NCBI GenBank assembly: GCA_000687695.1
Contig: JHWZ01000004.1
Coordinates: forward strand, 124,001-188,000
Source of the DNA: Lachnospiraceae bacterium P6B14
GTDB taxonomy: Bacteria; Bacillota; Clostridia; Lachnospirales; Lachnospiraceae
DNA length: 64,000 nt
Direction of reading: 5' to 3'
The notes under the pieces are model-generated. The model worked only from the letters and a program-made list of their open reading frames with translations, ran no database searches and was not told the origin of the DNA. Shown one piece after another: positions 1 to 9,962 of the stretch (position 1 is its first letter; every line of letters starts with the position of its first letter). The translations under genes and the position numbers were made by a program.

Positions 1-2021
1 ATCCCAACTGATTGTAACTCAACCTCAGAGTCAATCTCATTATATGATAATACATGGAGGTTTTTGAACTGTTCCTCCGTCAGTTTTTTTACATACATAC
101 GGACTATCGGCGAGGTGATAAGTATCGCCGCGCGTCCGAGCTCTTCGAGCTTGTTTATCTCAGTTCTGATAGACTCCATCAGACGCTGTGTGTATTCAGG
201 ATCCAGCGCAAGGTACGAGCCCTGCTCTGTCTGTTTTACCGAACCCATGATCTCCTGTTCCACCTTCGGATCGAGAGTGACCACGCTGGTAGGCTCATTA
301 CTGAAGAAGTACTGGTTCGAGATGGCACGCTTTAAGTTTTGGCGCACATACTCGGTAAGCACATCCGTATCGTGAGTGGTCGTCGCATAGTCGGCCAAAG
401 TCTCGAATATGGTAACGAGATCTCTGATCGAAATACCCTCCGCGAGCAGGTTTTGGAGGACCTTTTGTATCTCTCCGACGTTCAGCAGCTTCGGAACAAG
501 CTCCGATACCAGAGTCGTGTTTGCCTCCTGAACATTGTCGATGAGGTTCTGTACATCCTGACGTGTCAAAAGCTCTGCAAGATGCGAGCGGATAACCTCG
601 GTAAGGTGAGTCGCGATGATGGAAGGCGGATCCACAACGGTATAGCCAAGTGACTCCGCGCGCTCCCTCTGGCTCTCCGTGATCCAGATGGCAGGTAGGT
701 GGTATGAGGGCTCGAAAGTCGGAATACCCGAAATCTCCTCCTCAACATAACCCGGATTCATTGCCATATAGTGATCAAAAAGTATCTCACCCTCACTGAC
801 AGGCACACCCTTTATCTTTATCAGATACTGGTTCGGATTCAACTGGATGTTATCACGCAGTCGGATCATAGGCACCACGCATCCAAGCTCGAGAGCGATC
901 TGTCGCCTGATCATAACCACGCGGTCCAAAAGGTCTCCACCCTGGTTAACATCAGCCAACGGGATGATACCGTAACCGAACTCCAGCTCGATAGCATCCA
1001 CCTGCAAAAGCGAATTGACGTTCTCCGGCCGTCGTATCTCTTCGGCGGATTCTTCTTCCTCCGCGACGGCCTCCTCTATCTCGGCCTCCTCGAGTGTTCC
1101 GGCTATCATTCTTGATACTATTACAAATATCACACCATATCCGACGAATATGACAAGATTCAACGGTGTAAAAATACCAAGACCGATAAGCGCTATACCT
1201 ACTATAAGGAGAACCTTCGGTATAGAGAACAGCTGCTTCTGCAAAACGTTTCCGACATCGGCATCCTTTGATCCCTTCGTGACCAGAATACCTGTCGCAA
1301 GCGATATCATAAGTGACGGTATCTGTGATGTAAGTCCGTCACCTATTGTCAATATAGAATATCTCTGGATAGCGCCGGAAAAATCCATTCCGTTCATCAG
1401 CACTCCCAGAGCGATACCTCCGGCGAAGTTGATCATCGTGATGATCAGACCTGCCGTAGCGTCTCCCTTTACATACTTAGTCGCACCGTCCATGGCTCCG
1501 AAGAACGCGGATTCCTGTTGGATCTTTTCTCTTCGTTCCTTAGCCTCATCATCCGTGATGGCTCCGGTGTTTAGGTCCGCATCGATGGCCATCTGTTTAC
1601 CGGGCATGGCATCGAGGGTGAATCTCGCTGTTACCTCCGATACACGCTCGGAACCCTTGTTGATAACCATCAACTGCATGATCAAAAGGACGAAGAATAC
1701 GATCGCCCCGACGATCAGGTTACCTCCTCCGACGAAATTACCGAATGTGGAAACGACGTTTCCTGCCTCACCGTTGAGAAGGATATTACGTGTCGAGCTG
1801 ACATTAAGTGCCAGTCGAAACAGTGTTGTAAGCAAAAGCAATGTCGGAAACGAGGACATATCCAGCGCTTCCTTGGAAAACAGCGCGTTGAAAAGGATCA
1901 CCATTGCGATGGCGATGTTCAGCGCGAACATCAGGTCGAGCAGAAAGAGCGGGACCGGTATGATAAGGAATAGAATAGGGACGAGCACAAATGCGCCCAA
2001 CGCTATGTCGGACTTCTGCAT
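1..2021 (-). CDS. flhA: Flagellar export gate protein FlhA (3' end cut by window edge)
   Basis: FlhA is the large inner-membrane subunit of the flagellar type III export gate; its cytoplasmic ring docks chaperone-substrate complexes. ATG at 2021 is preceded by AGGAGG at 2031-2036. 673 residues are readable without a stop. The N-terminal half is hydrophobic, and the conserved family block starts at residue 69 (RLALNVSSTRN, later RFTLDAMPGKQMAIDAD). The readable end carries VLSYNEI, which lies very close to the usual FlhA C-terminus, so probably only a few residues are missing. It follows flhB by 71 bp in the same operon. A 413-codon open frame on the opposite strand is a shadow of this gene. 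Confidence 0.97.
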   Translation of the reverse strand, partial: MQKSDIALGAFVLVPILFLIIPVPLFLLDLMFALNIAIAMVILFNALFSKEALDMSSFPTLLLLTTLFRLALNVSSTRNILLNGEAGNVVSTFGNFVGGGNLIVGAIVFFVLLIMQLMVINKGSERVSEVTARFTLDAMPGKQMAIDADLNTGAITDDEAKERREKIQQESAFFGAMDGATKYVKGDATAGLIITMINFAGGIALGVLMNGMDFSGAIQRYSILTIGDGLTSQIPSLMISLATGILVTKGSKDADVGNVLQKQLFSIPKVLLIVGIALIGLGIFTPLNLVIFVGYGVIFVIVSRMIAGTLEEAEIEEAVAEEEESAEEIRRPENVNSLLQVDAIELEFGYGIIPLADVNQGGDLLDRVVMIRRQIALELGCVVPMIRLRDNIQLNPNQYLIKIKGVPVSEGEILFDHYMAMNPGYVEEEISGIPTFEPSYHLPAIWITESQRERAESLGYTVVDPPSIIATHLTEVIRSHLAELLTRQDVQNLIDNVQEANTTLVSELVPKLLNVGEIQKVLQNLLAEGISIRDLVTIFETLADYATTTHDTDVLTEYVRQNLKRAISNQYFFSNEPTSVVTLDPKVEQEIMGSVKQTEQGSYLALDPEYTQRLMESIRTEINKLEELGRAAILITSPIVRMYVKKLTEEQFKNLHVLSYNEIDSEVELQSVG

Positions 2022-2092
2022 ATTGGCTTACCTCCTATCTCAATCTGTGTTAGTGTCATGTGGCACAACCGGTGCCGGACGCGATCGGATTA

Positions 2093-3202
2093 TCATCCTG
2101 CTTGATCTAAGCTGTATACATAAGCTAGTATCTCTGCTACCATCTGGTAGAGTTCCGGAGGGATTTCCGCTCCTATATCTACGTTATGGTAGAGCATTCG
2201 GGCGAGTGGTTTGTTCTCGACGATTTGGACTCTGTTTGCGCGGGCGATTTCTTTGATTTTTTCTGCAAGGAAATCTGCTCCCTTTGCGATTACGATCGGT
2301 GCCTCTGCTGACTCCTTATCGTATTTGAGTGCTACCGCCAAATGCGTCGGGTTGGTGATGACCACGTCTGCCTCGGGCAGCTGTTGCATCATACGACGGC
2401 GGGATGCTTCCTGCATCTTTCGTCTGATGGCGCCCTTGATCTCAGGATTTCCTTCGGAGTTTTTGTACTCGTCTTTTACTTCCTGCTTGGTCATCTTCAT
2501 ATCTTTTCTGAACTTGCGTTTCTGATACATCCAGTCAGCAAACGCTATCAGCAAAAATACTATTGCTATTCGAAATGCTATGTCGAGAACAGTATCTATT
2601 ATCAGTCTTACTGCAGCTACTGTTTCAAGCTGATAAATATTGGTGATCATCCCCCACTCATCCTGTATGTATGAGAAGACCACCCAGAACAACACACCGA
2701 GTTTTACTAACGCTTTTAAAAGCTCAACAAGCTTGTCCTTTGAGAAGATTCTTTTCATTCCTTTTATCGGATTAAGCTTACTCGGTTTTGGCTTTAACGG
2801 CTTTGTAGTTATCTTCCATTTAACCTGTTTTACACCGACTACAAATGCGACCAAAACACCGATAAGCGATATCGGAAGTATCGTAAATAATACTTCTCTT
2901 AGTCCCAGTTGAAACAGGTTTTCCGATCTGCTTAAATTGAACTCATTTGTAGCATAATCAGCCATATTTGTCATGACATAATAATACGTCTCGTATATCC
3001 TGTCATATATAAATCCACCGAATATTTTTATTCCGAGTATCAACACCAGAAGCATCGAAGCCGTATTCAGATCCTGAGACCTCGGCGCCTGTCCTTCGTT
3101 ACGTGCATCACTCAGCTTTTTGGCTGTAGGCTCCTCCGTTTTTTCTCCGCCCTCATCTTTGGCGAAGAACTGGAGGTTATACTTTAATAATAAATCTTCC
3201 AC
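2093..3202 (-). CDS. flhB: Flagellar export switch protein FlhB
   Basis: FlhB is the autocleaving export-gate subunit that switches secretion from rod/hook to filament substrates. The 369-residue protein has a charged N-terminus, four hydrophobic segments between about residues 45 and 215, and a cytoplasmic domain with the NPTH autocleavage motif at residues 284-287. The start is GTG at 3202, with AGAGGT five bases upstream; no better ATG exists in frame. It lies 9 bp after fliR and 71 bp before flhA. Confidence 0.97.
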   Translation of the reverse strand: MEDLLLKYNLQFFAKDEGGEKTEEPTAKKLSDARNEGQAPRSQDLNTASMLLVLILGIKIFGGFIYDRIYETYYYVMTNMADYATNEFNLSRSENLFQLGLREVLFTILPISLIGVLVAFVVGVKQVKWKITTKPLKPKPSKLNPIKGMKRIFSKDKLVELLKALVKLGVLFWVVFSYIQDEWGMITNIYQLETVAAVRLIIDTVLDIAFRIAIVFLLIAFADWMYQKRKFRKDMKMTKQEVKDEYKNSEGNPEIKGAIRRKMQEASRRRMMQQLPEADVVITNPTHLAVALKYDKESAEAPIVIAKGADFLAEKIKEIARANRVQIVENKPLARMLYHNVDIGAEIPPELYQMVAEILAYVYSLDQAG

Positions 3203-3211
3203 TTTTTACCT

Positions 3212-3982
3212 CTACGGTGTGAAACCATGTACCACATCGGTGATCACATCCTTCATTTCCGTAAACACGAAATCCGAAACTGTCGGCAGGGTCTGCACCA
3301 AAAGCAAAAGAACAAAAAATCCAACTATCAGCTTTATCTGCATTCCCACGACGAACATATTCATCTGCGGAGCGATACGTGCAAGTATTCCGAGGATTAT
3401 ATTTATCAAAAACATCGCGCAAAACATCGGCAATGTTATCCTGAAACCAATGATGAAAAAATTGACAATAAAATCAATTCCTATCTGCACCATATCGCGC
3501 GGGAAAACTTCCTGTCCCACATTAAAATATTTAAAGGTATCGAGTATCGCACGTATTATATAATAGTGCATATTTGTCGCTACCAGAGTAAGCATAAATA
3601 ACGTGTTATAAATAAGACCTGTAACAGTTACCTGCTGGTTGTTGATCGGGTCAAAAGTTGATGCCATCGAAAGACCCATATCGATATCCATAAGCTGTCC
3701 TGCGAAGTTCAGTATATAAGTACAGCATGCACACATGAACCCCAGTGTAAGCCCGACAACCAGCTCCTTAACAATTAACGCAGTAAACCCGATTATACCC
3801 TGATACTGTAACTCAACAACAGGCGTCATCGGTATGACTATAGCCGAGAGCATGATACTGATCCCGACCTTCATCTGTGGCGAGAGCGACCTGATATTAA
3901 ACAGAGGCGCCACTCCCACGAAGCCGGCTATCCTTACAACAACGAGCATATAATACTCGAAGCTCTCAACTGTGAACTCCAA
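3212..3982 (-). CDS. fliR: Flagellar export gate protein FliR
   Basis: FliR is a core membrane subunit of the FliP-FliQ-FliR export pore. The 256-residue hydrophobic protein has about six predicted membrane segments and a family-typical start (MEFTVESFEYYMLVVVRIAG). The order fliP-fliQ-fliR-flhB-flhA matches other Firmicutes. It begins 12 bp after fliQ, and GGAGG-like bases precede the ATG. Confidence 0.96.
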   Translation of the reverse strand: MEFTVESFEYYMLVVVRIAGFVGVAPLFNIRSLSPQMKVGISIMLSAIVIPMTPVVELQYQGIIGFTALIVKELVVGLTLGFMCACCTYILNFAGQLMDIDMGLSMASTFDPINNQQVTVTGLIYNTLFMLTLVATNMHYYIIRAILDTFKYFNVGQEVFPRDMVQIGIDFIVNFFIIGFRITLPMFCAMFLINIILGILARIAPQMNMFVVGMQIKLIVGFFVLLLLVQTLPTVSDFVFTEMKDVITDVVHGFTP

Positions 3983-3994
3983 TTTAATCCTCCA

Positions 3995-4264
3995 CTAAAC
4001 AAAACTCGAGAATGAATTACACATTTGTTCCAAAAAATCCACGCAGCTTCCCATGATCCATCCGCCCAATAATAACAGCGCCAAAAATATCGCCAACAGT
4101 TTCGGAACAAACGTAAGTGTCTGCTCCTGGATCGATGTTATCGTCTGAAATATCGATATGATCAGACCGACGATCAACGATACCAAAAGTAACGGCATCG
4201 CACATCGTAACACGGTAAATATCATGTCGCGTGCTATATCCAGTATATCAGCATCAGTAAACAT
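3995..4264 (-). CDS. fliQ: Flagellar export gate protein FliQ
   Basis: An 89-residue protein with two hydrophobic segments (about residues 15-40 and 52-75), the normal FliQ size and layout. Four FliQ copies complete the FliP5Q4R1 export pore in characterised systems. The start ATG follows GGAG with normal spacing. The gap to fliP upstream is 86 bp, longer than its neighbours; it holds a weak inverted repeat (TCTCG/CGAGA) but no clear terminator. Confidence 0.96.
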   Translation of the reverse strand: MFTDADILDIARDMIFTVLRCAMPLLLVSLIVGLIISIFQTITSIQEQTLTFVPKLLAIFLALLLLGGWIMGSCVDFLEQMCNSFSSFV

Positions 4265-4350
4265 ATATTAACTCCAATCTAATATCTCTCGTCACTCGTT
4301 TTGCTGCGCGCGAGAAAAGCATGAATCTTTCCGGCAGTGCTATAACAACG

Positions 4351-5211
4351 CTAATAAAACGTCTTCACCACCTGACCGATCAACAGGTCCCATCCGTCAG
4401 CCAATACGAATAACAGCAACTTGAACGGCATCGATATCGTGGTTGGCGGTAGCATCATCATACCCATCGACATCAGCGTCGACGAGACGACCATATCTAT
4501 TACTATAAACGGCAGGTATAATAGGAATCCCATAATAAATGCCGCTCTTAGTTCGCTTATCATAAAGGCGGGGATCAGAACCGTCGAAGGAATCTCATCT
4601 ATATTCTCAACGGAGACCTCATCCTCTTTTTCCTGTATCTCCAAAAACAGCTTGATATCTTTTCTGTTCGTCTGCTTGAACATGAACTCCCTGAGAGGCG
4701 CCATACCTCGTTCGAGAGCTTCTTCCTGGGTGATCTCACCGGCATCAAACGGCTTGATCGCGTCATCATTTATCTGCACCATAACGGGCGACATTATGAA
4801 TAACGTCAAAAAGAGCGCCAACCCCAATAGCACCTGGTTAGGTGGCGAGGTTTGCGTTCCCAGAGCAGTACGAACAAAATGAAGCACCACAATTATTCTG
4901 GTGAACGATGTCATCATCAACAGAATAAACGGTGCTACTGATAAAACTGTCAATACAAGAAGAATTCTCAACGGCGCGGATAACCCCGTTGCTCCTGCAT
5001 TTGACGATATTGAAAACTGAAAATCCTCCGGGGAATCCGGATCCTGAACTTCTCCTACAGTACCGTTGCCCTCGATATGATCCTGATCGGCATCACTCTT
5101 TACGGCCGGTGCTGCATATGCCGTTGTACGACAAAAAAAGGTTGGCATCATAAGTACTATGATCAGAAGGCACAAGCGAACTACTGCTTTAACACCTTTC
5201 CGTCTGAACAT
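4351..5211 (-). CDS. fliP: Flagellar export gate protein FliP
   Basis: FliP is the main ring-forming subunit of the export pore. The 286-residue protein starts at ATG 5211, nine bases after AAGAGG; an in-frame TTG three codons earlier lacks that spacing. An N-terminal signal peptide ending near TTAYA is typical of FliP, followed by an acidic linker (about residues 37-70) and four hydrophobic segments. Signature stretches include LLMMTSFTRIIVVLHFVR and LGTQTSPPNQVLLGLALFLT. Confidence 0.97.
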   Translation of the reverse strand: MFRRKGVKAVVRLCLLIIVLMMPTFFCRTTAYAAPAVKSDADQDHIEGNGTVGEVQDPDSPEDFQFSISSNAGATGLSAPLRILLVLTVLSVAPFILLMMTSFTRIIVVLHFVRTALGTQTSPPNQVLLGLALFLTLFIMSPVMVQINDDAIKPFDAGEITQEEALERGMAPLREFMFKQTNRKDIKLFLEIQEKEDEVSVENIDEIPSTVLIPAFMISELRAAFIMGFLLYLPFIVIDMVVSSTLMSMGMMMLPPTTISMPFKLLLFVLADGWDLLIGQVVKTFY

Positions 5212-5239
5212 ACGTACCAACCTCTTAACTACATAAGTA

Positions 5240-5572
5240 TTAGTTTTTGCGGAATCTGTTCATCATATCCTTGAAAGATACCGCACCATGCTCCTTTTCA
5301 ACCGGCGTCAGATCTAGCTGGTCCTTGGATAATGCTGTCAAGAATGTAATATTGTCCTTTGCCACTCCGATCGCATAGTACTGATCGCCGAGTTCGATGA
5401 TTTGGATATATTTGTTCGGCGCAATCTTGAACGTCTCCTTCACATGAATGTTCGGTGAATGAGCCTGGATTGCTCCACTCTTTCCAATCCATCTTGTCGT
5501 AAAGTAAGTCGCCACCAAAACAAGAATAAAAATTACAATGATGACAACAAGCTGTATTACATTGGACAGCAT
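5240..5572 (-). CDS. fliO: Flagellar biosynthesis protein FliO (FliZ-type)
   Basis: A 110-residue protein with one N-terminal membrane segment (about residues 5-25) and a small cytoplasmic beta-rich domain containing the FliO-type stretch IQIIELGDQYYAIGV. FliO is a scaffold that helps assemble the FliP ring. It lies between cheY (3 bp upstream) and fliP (28 bp downstream), the standard Firmicutes place for the gene called fliO or fliZ. Sequence conservation is low in this family, so the call rests on layout and context as well. Confidence 0.88.
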   Translation of the reverse strand: MLSNVIQLVVIIVIFILVLVATYFTTRWIGKSGAIQAHSPNIHVKETFKIAPNKYIQIIELGDQYYAIGVAKDNITFLTALSKDQLDLTPVEKEHGAVSFKDMMNRFRKN

Positions 5573-5575
5573 AGA

Positions 5576-5938
5576 TTAACCAATCGCTTTCTTGACTGCC
5601 TCCAGAACACGGTCTGCCTGGAACGGCTTAACGATGAAGTCTTTAGCACCTGACTGGATCGACTCGATAACCATCGCCTGCTGACCCATTGCTGAGCACA
5701 TGATAACACAAGCGTTAGCATCTCCCTCTTTGATCTTTTTCAGGGCCTGGATTCCATCCATCTCCGGCATGGTGATATCCATCATAACCAGATCCGGATT
5801 GGTCTCGTTGTACTTCTCGACCGCCTTTGCGCCATTCTCTGCTTCTCCGGCTACTTCATAACCGTTTTTGGTCAGGATGTCTTTGATCATGACCCTCATG
5901 AACGCCGCATCATCGCAAATCAATACACTCTTAGCCAT
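5576..5938 (-). CDS. cheY: Chemotaxis response regulator CheY
   Basis: A single receiver domain of 120 residues. Acidic pocket D9/D10, phospho-acceptor D54, S82 at the switch Thr/Ser position and K104-P105 are all present. CheY-P binds FliM and FliY at the switch and is dephosphorylated by FliY/CheC-type phosphatases. The gene sits directly after fliY (16 bp), so the signal, its target and its phosphatase are co-transcribed. cheA and other che genes are not in this window. Confidence 0.96.
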   Translation of the reverse strand: MAKSVLICDDAAFMRVMIKDILTKNGYEVAGEAENGAKAVEKYNETNPDLVMMDITMPEMDGIQALKKIKEGDANACVIMCSAMGQQAMVIESIQSGAKDFIVKPFQADRVLEAVKKAIG

Positions 5939-5954
5939 TTTTTATCTCCTTTAA

Positions 5955-7157
5955 TCAAGATTCTTTGATAATCTCGGTCACTCGTATACCGAAGCTCTCC
6001 TCGATAACGACAACCTCGCCTTTAGCAACAAACTTCCCATTTACCAACACATCGATCGGTTCACCCGCCAGCTTATCCAGCTCTATGATCGTTCCCGGTG
6101 AGAAATCCAGGATCTCTTTGATGGATTTGCTGGTTCGTCCGAGCTCTACCGTGACTTCCAACGGAACATCCATGATCAGATCGATGTTCTCAGGCGCTAT
6201 ACCTGACAGATCCGGTGGAGCCATGAAACTCTGGAACTGAGCCGGTGCTATGTTGTAATCCTGCGGTGGCATCGCGTACATCGGTGGCGGTGCCATCTGG
6301 GGCTGCATTGGCGGCGGTGCCGCTTGGGGTGCAGCTTGCGGTACAGGTTGCGGTGCCGGTTCCGGTGCAGCTGCTGCAGGAGCCGGTGCAGGCTCAGGTG
6401 CTACCGTTGGTGCCGGTTCGGGTGCTGCAGGCTCGTCGTCGGTTATACCGGCAAACTGCTTGTAAACCCTCTTGGCAAAGTCTGTAGGATACAACTGCAT
6501 GATCTGTGAATCAACCAGATCACCGATCTCCATCCTAAATGACACCTGTACGAATGAGCTTTCAACCAACCCTTCCAGCTCACCCTTGATGTTCTCGGCA
6601 AGATCAACTCGGGTTGCCGTCGGTGGTGAGATATCCACCGTGTCATTGATCATGGAAGACATCGACGTAGCCGCCGATCCCATCATCTGGTTCATCGCCT
6701 CACAGATCGCACTTAGGTGCAACTCCGAAAGCTCCTGATCTGTGTTCGTCCCGTCTCCGCCCATCATCAGATCGGTGATGACCTTGACGTCATCCTCTTT
6801 CAGGATCAGGATATTTTTACCTTCCAGACCTTTGACATATGATATGTGAATAAACACACAAGGTGTTGGTTGTTCTCTCGAAAGATCGTCTATGGATATC
6901 GTCGTGACCTGTGGTGTCGTGATATCCACTCGATTATTAACCAGGATCGACAGCGTCGTCGCCGCCGTGCCCATGCTTATGTTGGCGATTTCGCCAAGTG
7001 CATCTGCCTCATCAGCTGAAAGTGCATCGCCTGAGGCCGAAGTTGCTCCCCCTCCGTCAGGAGCAGCTGCAGCGGCTTCCGCGTCATCGCTGCCTGAATC
7101 ATCTTCCATGCTGCCAAGAAGGGCGTTTATCTCTTCTTGCGAAAGCATTCCGTCCAT
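5955..7157 (-). CDS. fliY: Flagellar switch phosphatase FliY (CheC domain plus FliN-like SpoA domain)
   Basis: A 400-residue Firmicutes-type switch protein. Residues 4-15 ([12 protein letters not shown]) resemble the CheY-P binding peptide of FliM. Two CheC-family phosphatase half-sites are intact: E56/N59 with P82, and E153/N156 with P178. A long Pro/Ala/Gln-rich linker (about residues 238-305) leads to a C-terminal SpoA/FliN domain (about 325-400) that builds the C-ring. It should both form the switch and dephosphorylate CheY-P. It starts 4 bp after fliM and precedes cheY. Confidence 0.95.
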   Translation of the reverse strand: MDGMLSQEEINALLGSMEDDSGSDDAEAAAAAPDGGGATSASGDALSADEADALGEIANISMGTAATTLSILVNNRVDITTPQVTTISIDDLSREQPTPCVFIHISYVKGLEGKNILILKEDDVKVITDLMMGGDGTNTDQELSELHLSAICEAMNQMMGSAATSMSSMINDTVDISPPTATRVDLAENIKGELEGLVESSFVQVSFRMEIGDLVDSQIMQLYPTDFAKRVYKQFAGITDDEPAAPEPAPTVAPEPAPAPAAAAPEPAPQPVPQAAPQAAPPPMQPQMAPPPMYAMPPQDYNIAPAQFQSFMAPPDLSGIAPENIDLIMDVPLEVTVELGRTSKSIKEILDFSPGTIIELDKLAGEPIDVLVNGKFVAKGEVVVIEESFGIRVTEIIKES

Positions 7158-7161
7158 CGCG

Positions 7162-8139
7162 CTACTCCTCTCTGTAGATTGATTTTATCTTCACTGCGTA
7201 CGAGTCGTTATAAGCACCCGGAATAGCAGAGAATTTCTTTATATTACCCACATATACATCGAGCTCATCCTCGAGGTGGGTGTCGATTTTGATGATGTCA
7301 CCCGGCAACAAATGCATAAAATCGTTGACGGATATCGCCGATCGTCCCATGATCGCCCGCACAGGTATCGAAGCCTTTTGCAACGACTCCTCGATGACCT
7401 CCTTGTACGTACCGATCTCCGTAGTCTCGTTCGATGAATACCAGTTTTTCGTATTCAACTTATCGATGACCGGCTCGATAACATCGTATGGGATACAGAC
7501 GTTCATAAGTCCTTCCGCATTACCGATCCTGATGTTCATCGTGATGATCGATGTCATCTCATTCGGCGTTACGAACTGCGCGAACTGTGAGTTCGTCTCG
7601 ATACGATCAAGTATCGGTTCCAGCTGAGCCACCGTCTGCCACGGCTCAACCAACAGATTTACACAAACGACCATGATCCTCTCTATGATCGTAAGCTCTA
7701 TCTCGGTAAACTCTCGCGTCTTTTCGAGTGGTTGCCCATCGCCTCCCAGCATTCGGTCAACGATAGCATACCCGAGCCCCGTCGCCATCTCCATGATGAT
7801 GTTGCCATCGAGCGGTGCGAAGTTCACAACTCCCAACAGTACCGGGTTTGACAGCGAGTTCGAAAACTCCTGATATGTCGCGGCCTCGGAGTGCATTACC
7901 TCGACCTGGACATTTTTACGTAGATATACAGGAAGCGTCGTGGACAGCAGTCTCGCGTAGTGCTCATATATGAAGACCAGCGTCCTTAAGTGCTCCTTTG
8001 AAAACTTACTCGGTCTCGCAAAGTTGTAGTCTTTGACAGGCCTTTCGTCTTCTACCTCGGCGGCATTCGGGTCAAATTCTCCGCTGTTAAGAGCAGATAA
8101 TAGGTTATCTATCTCGCTCTGCGACAGCACATCACTCAT
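7162..8139 (-). CDS. fliM: Flagellar motor switch protein FliM
   Basis: FliM forms the middle of the C-ring and is the main CheY-P target. The 325-residue protein begins [17 protein letters not shown], the CheY-P binding N-terminus, followed by the CheC-like middle domain and a C-terminal SpoA domain. ATG at 8139 has a GAGG-type ribosome site. It is preceded by an unusually long 159 bp AT-rich gap after fliL that may hold an internal promoter. Confidence 0.97.
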   Translation of the reverse strand: MSDVLSQSEIDNLLSALNSGEFDPNAAEVEDERPVKDYNFARPSKFSKEHLRTLVFIYEHYARLLSTTLPVYLRKNVQVEVMHSEAATYQEFSNSLSNPVLLGVVNFAPLDGNIIMEMATGLGYAIVDRMLGGDGQPLEKTREFTEIELTIIERIMVVCVNLLVEPWQTVAQLEPILDRIETNSQFAQFVTPNEMTSIITMNIRIGNAEGLMNVCIPYDVIEPVIDKLNTKNWYSSNETTEIGTYKEVIEESLQKASIPVRAIMGRSAISVNDFMHLLPGDIIKIDTHLEDELDVYVGNIKKFSAIPGAYNDSYAVKIKSIYREE

Positions 8140-8193
8140 AACGCCTCACCTCACAACTACCTAGTTTAGTCTCTGAAATATCAGTCAACCTAT

Positions 8194-8222
8194 ATCATAT
8201 CACATTTTTTCTGATATATAAA
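8194..8222 (-). promoter_or_regulatory. Possible internal SigA promoter before fliM
   Basis: On the minus strand TTTATA (8217-8222) is followed after 17 bp by an extended -10, TGA-TATGAT (core at 8194-8199). The gap around it (8140-8298) is AT-rich and far longer than other gaps of the operon. The -35 is poor, so this is only a candidate. Confidence 0.4.
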
Positions 8223-8298
8223 GGCTTTTTTTAAAAATACTCCGACACTCCCACATCATGTGATGCGATAATTATGAACCACATCATAATGCTGTTTA

Positions 8299-8811
8299 TC
8301 AGTTAAGGAGTGTTCCTACGAGGATAACCTCGACGATTGCCTTCGTATCATACATCTCCGAAAGCTTTTTAGCACATTCCTTGCAGGCCTTTACCTGATC
8401 GAAATCATCGATTGAGTAAGATGTTATGGTCTTCTTCACAAGATCCTTGGCATATACATCGTTGGTAGAAAGCTGCGTCTTTATGTTTTCGAAATCCTCA
8501 GCCTTTGTATTCAGTGAGATGGTGATTCCCTCTAACTGGATGTAATGCTTCTCATCACTTCCTTCAGCCATAGCGAGGTTCCATGTCTGCTTAGCATCGT
8601 AGGTCATGGACAACGGCTCAAGGTCGGCCATCGTGTACTCCTCATCCTTATTTTTATCCTCGATCTCCAGATCGATCACTGATGCGACCTTGTCGATAAG
8701 GTTTGAGGTCTTGTTCATCGCAGGCATCACGGAGAATACCAAAACGATCGTCAGCACGAGGTTTATAACCGTCGCTGCCATGATGACCACTGTAAGTATG
8801 TTCTTCTTCAT
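8299..8811 (-). CDS. fliL: Flagellar basal body-associated protein FliL
   Basis: FliL is a single-pass membrane protein that rings the stator and supports torque. The 170-residue product has a hydrophobic segment at about residues 5-27 and an extracytoplasmic domain. ATG at 8811 follows GAGGAG; an in-frame earlier start overlaps motB and is less well placed. It lies between motB and fliM, the usual place. Two Cys residues in KACKECAKK near the C-terminus are not a general FliL feature. Confidence 0.86.
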   Translation of the reverse strand: MKKNILTVVIMAATVINLVLTIVLVFSVMPAMNKTSNLIDKVASVIDLEIEDKNKDEEYTMADLEPLSMTYDAKQTWNLAMAEGSDEKHYIQLEGITISLNTKAEDFENIKTQLSTNDVYAKDLVKKTITSYSIDDFDQVKACKECAKKLSEMYDTKAIVEVILVGTLLN

Positions 8812-8822
8812 CGTCTGTCTCC

Positions 8823-9962
8823 TCACTTATTGGTATAGATGCGGAACTCAACTCTTCTGTTCTTCGCGCGTCCCTTTTCGGTCGCATTCGGTGCGACAGG
8901 ATCATATTCTCCTCTTCCTGTCGTCTCTAAGTTATGTGGCTCAAGCTTTTTCACATTGACCATGTAATCAAATACCGATGTTGCTCTGGCCATCGAAAGC
9001 CACATGTTATCCGGGAACTCTGCTGAATGCATCGGAACATTGTCTGTGTGTCCGAGAATCTGTATTCTGTTCCCCTTGTAAACTCTCAGGATATTTCCAA
9101 CCTTTGAAAGGATCGGCTTTACTGATCTTTTGATCGTTGCCTTTCCTGAATCAAACAGAAGTCCGCCGCTCATGGTAATCTGGACGTATTGGTTATTTTT
9201 GTCCATCTGCACGGTAATGTCGTCCTCGACATTTTTATCCTCGGCAGCCTTCATGATCTCCTCATAGACCTCTGTGTTTGCCTTCTTCTGTTCCTCAGCC
9301 TGCTGTGCTTCGACAGCAGCTACAGTTGCCTTGTCTATGTTGTCGCCGGGCTTGTTGTCATCATTCTGGCTGTGCGGGTTCTGGTCGGTGTTCTGACCTT
9401 CGTTACCCGTCTGGTCATCCTGTTGTTTTCCACCCTGCTGATCATCCTGGTTTTGATTCTGATTCTGGTTTTGTTGTCCGGGCTCAGCAGTCGTACCGGG
9501 CTTGTTTTGATCTGTCTGACCCTGGTTCTGATCCTGGTTTTGTGTATTATCCTTGTTTGCGGTGTCGTCGGACTTGTTTTGTCCGTCGTCACTCTTCATA
9601 CCACCCTGGTCGTTGTGCTCACCCTTTTGTGAAGCACTCTCGCCGGGGTTATACTGACTCTGGTCTTCGGTCGCGTCCGCGTCCTCGCCCGAGCTTTCAA
9701 ACTCATTAAAATACTGTGATATCGCCACAACCTGGTCGGTACCACTGTCGATGAAAGGTCCCTGCCCGATCGACTCTCCGCCGCCGTCAAAGATGTTGAT
9801 ACTTTCACTCATTGACTTAACGACTGCCTCATACTTCTGCGCGTCGACTGTTGACATCGAGAACAAAAGCACGAAGAAGCAAAGCAACAGGTTCATCAGA
9901 TCGGCGAAGGTGTTTATCCAACCACCGGTGTCGGCGGGTTCATCTTCTTCGATCTTCGCCAT
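8823..9962 (-). CDS. motB: Stator protein MotB with a long Gln/Asn/Asp-rich linker
   Basis: MotB anchors the stator to peptidoglycan and carries the ion-binding aspartate. The membrane helix covers about residues 14-36 with conserved D21 (FADLMNLLLCFFVLL). An OmpA/MotB peptidoglycan-binding domain spans about 250-379 (ILGHTDNVP, NRRVEFRI). Between them is an exceptional low-complexity insertion (about 96-208) rich in Gln, Asn, Asp and Gly, making the protein about 110 residues longer than usual. The LLCFFVLL stretch resembles sodium-type PomB more than proton-type MotB. The ATG overlaps the motA stop by one base (TAATG). Confidence 0.95.
   Translation of the reverse strand: MAKIEEDEPADTGGWINTFADLMNLLLCFFVLLFSMSTVDAQKYEAVVKSMSESINIFDGGGESIGQGPFIDSGTDQVVAISQYFNEFESSGEDADATEDQSQYNPGESASQKGEHNDQGGMKSDDGQNKSDDTANKDNTQNQDQNQGQTDQNKPGTTAEPGQQNQNQNQNQDDQQGGKQQDDQTGNEGQNTDQNPHSQNDDNKPGDNIDKATVAAVEAQQAEEQKKANTEVYEEIMKAAEDKNVEDDITVQMDKNNQYVQITMSGGLLFDSGKATIKRSVKPILSKVGNILRVYKGNRIQILGHTDNVPMHSAEFPDNMWLSMARATSVFDYMVNVKKLEPHNLETTGRGEYDPVAPNATEKGRAKNRRVEFRIYTNK

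Noticed and set aside
1015-2256. 413-codon open frame on the plus strand opposite flhA
   Set aside because: It mirrors the flhA codons, has biased Ser/Ile/Thr content, no ribosome site, and FlhA on the other strand is certain.
9189-9632. 147-codon hydrophobic plus-strand frame with Val/Leu repeats
   Set aside because: It is the complement of the Gln/Asn/Asp-rich MotB linker, an artefact of repeat composition.
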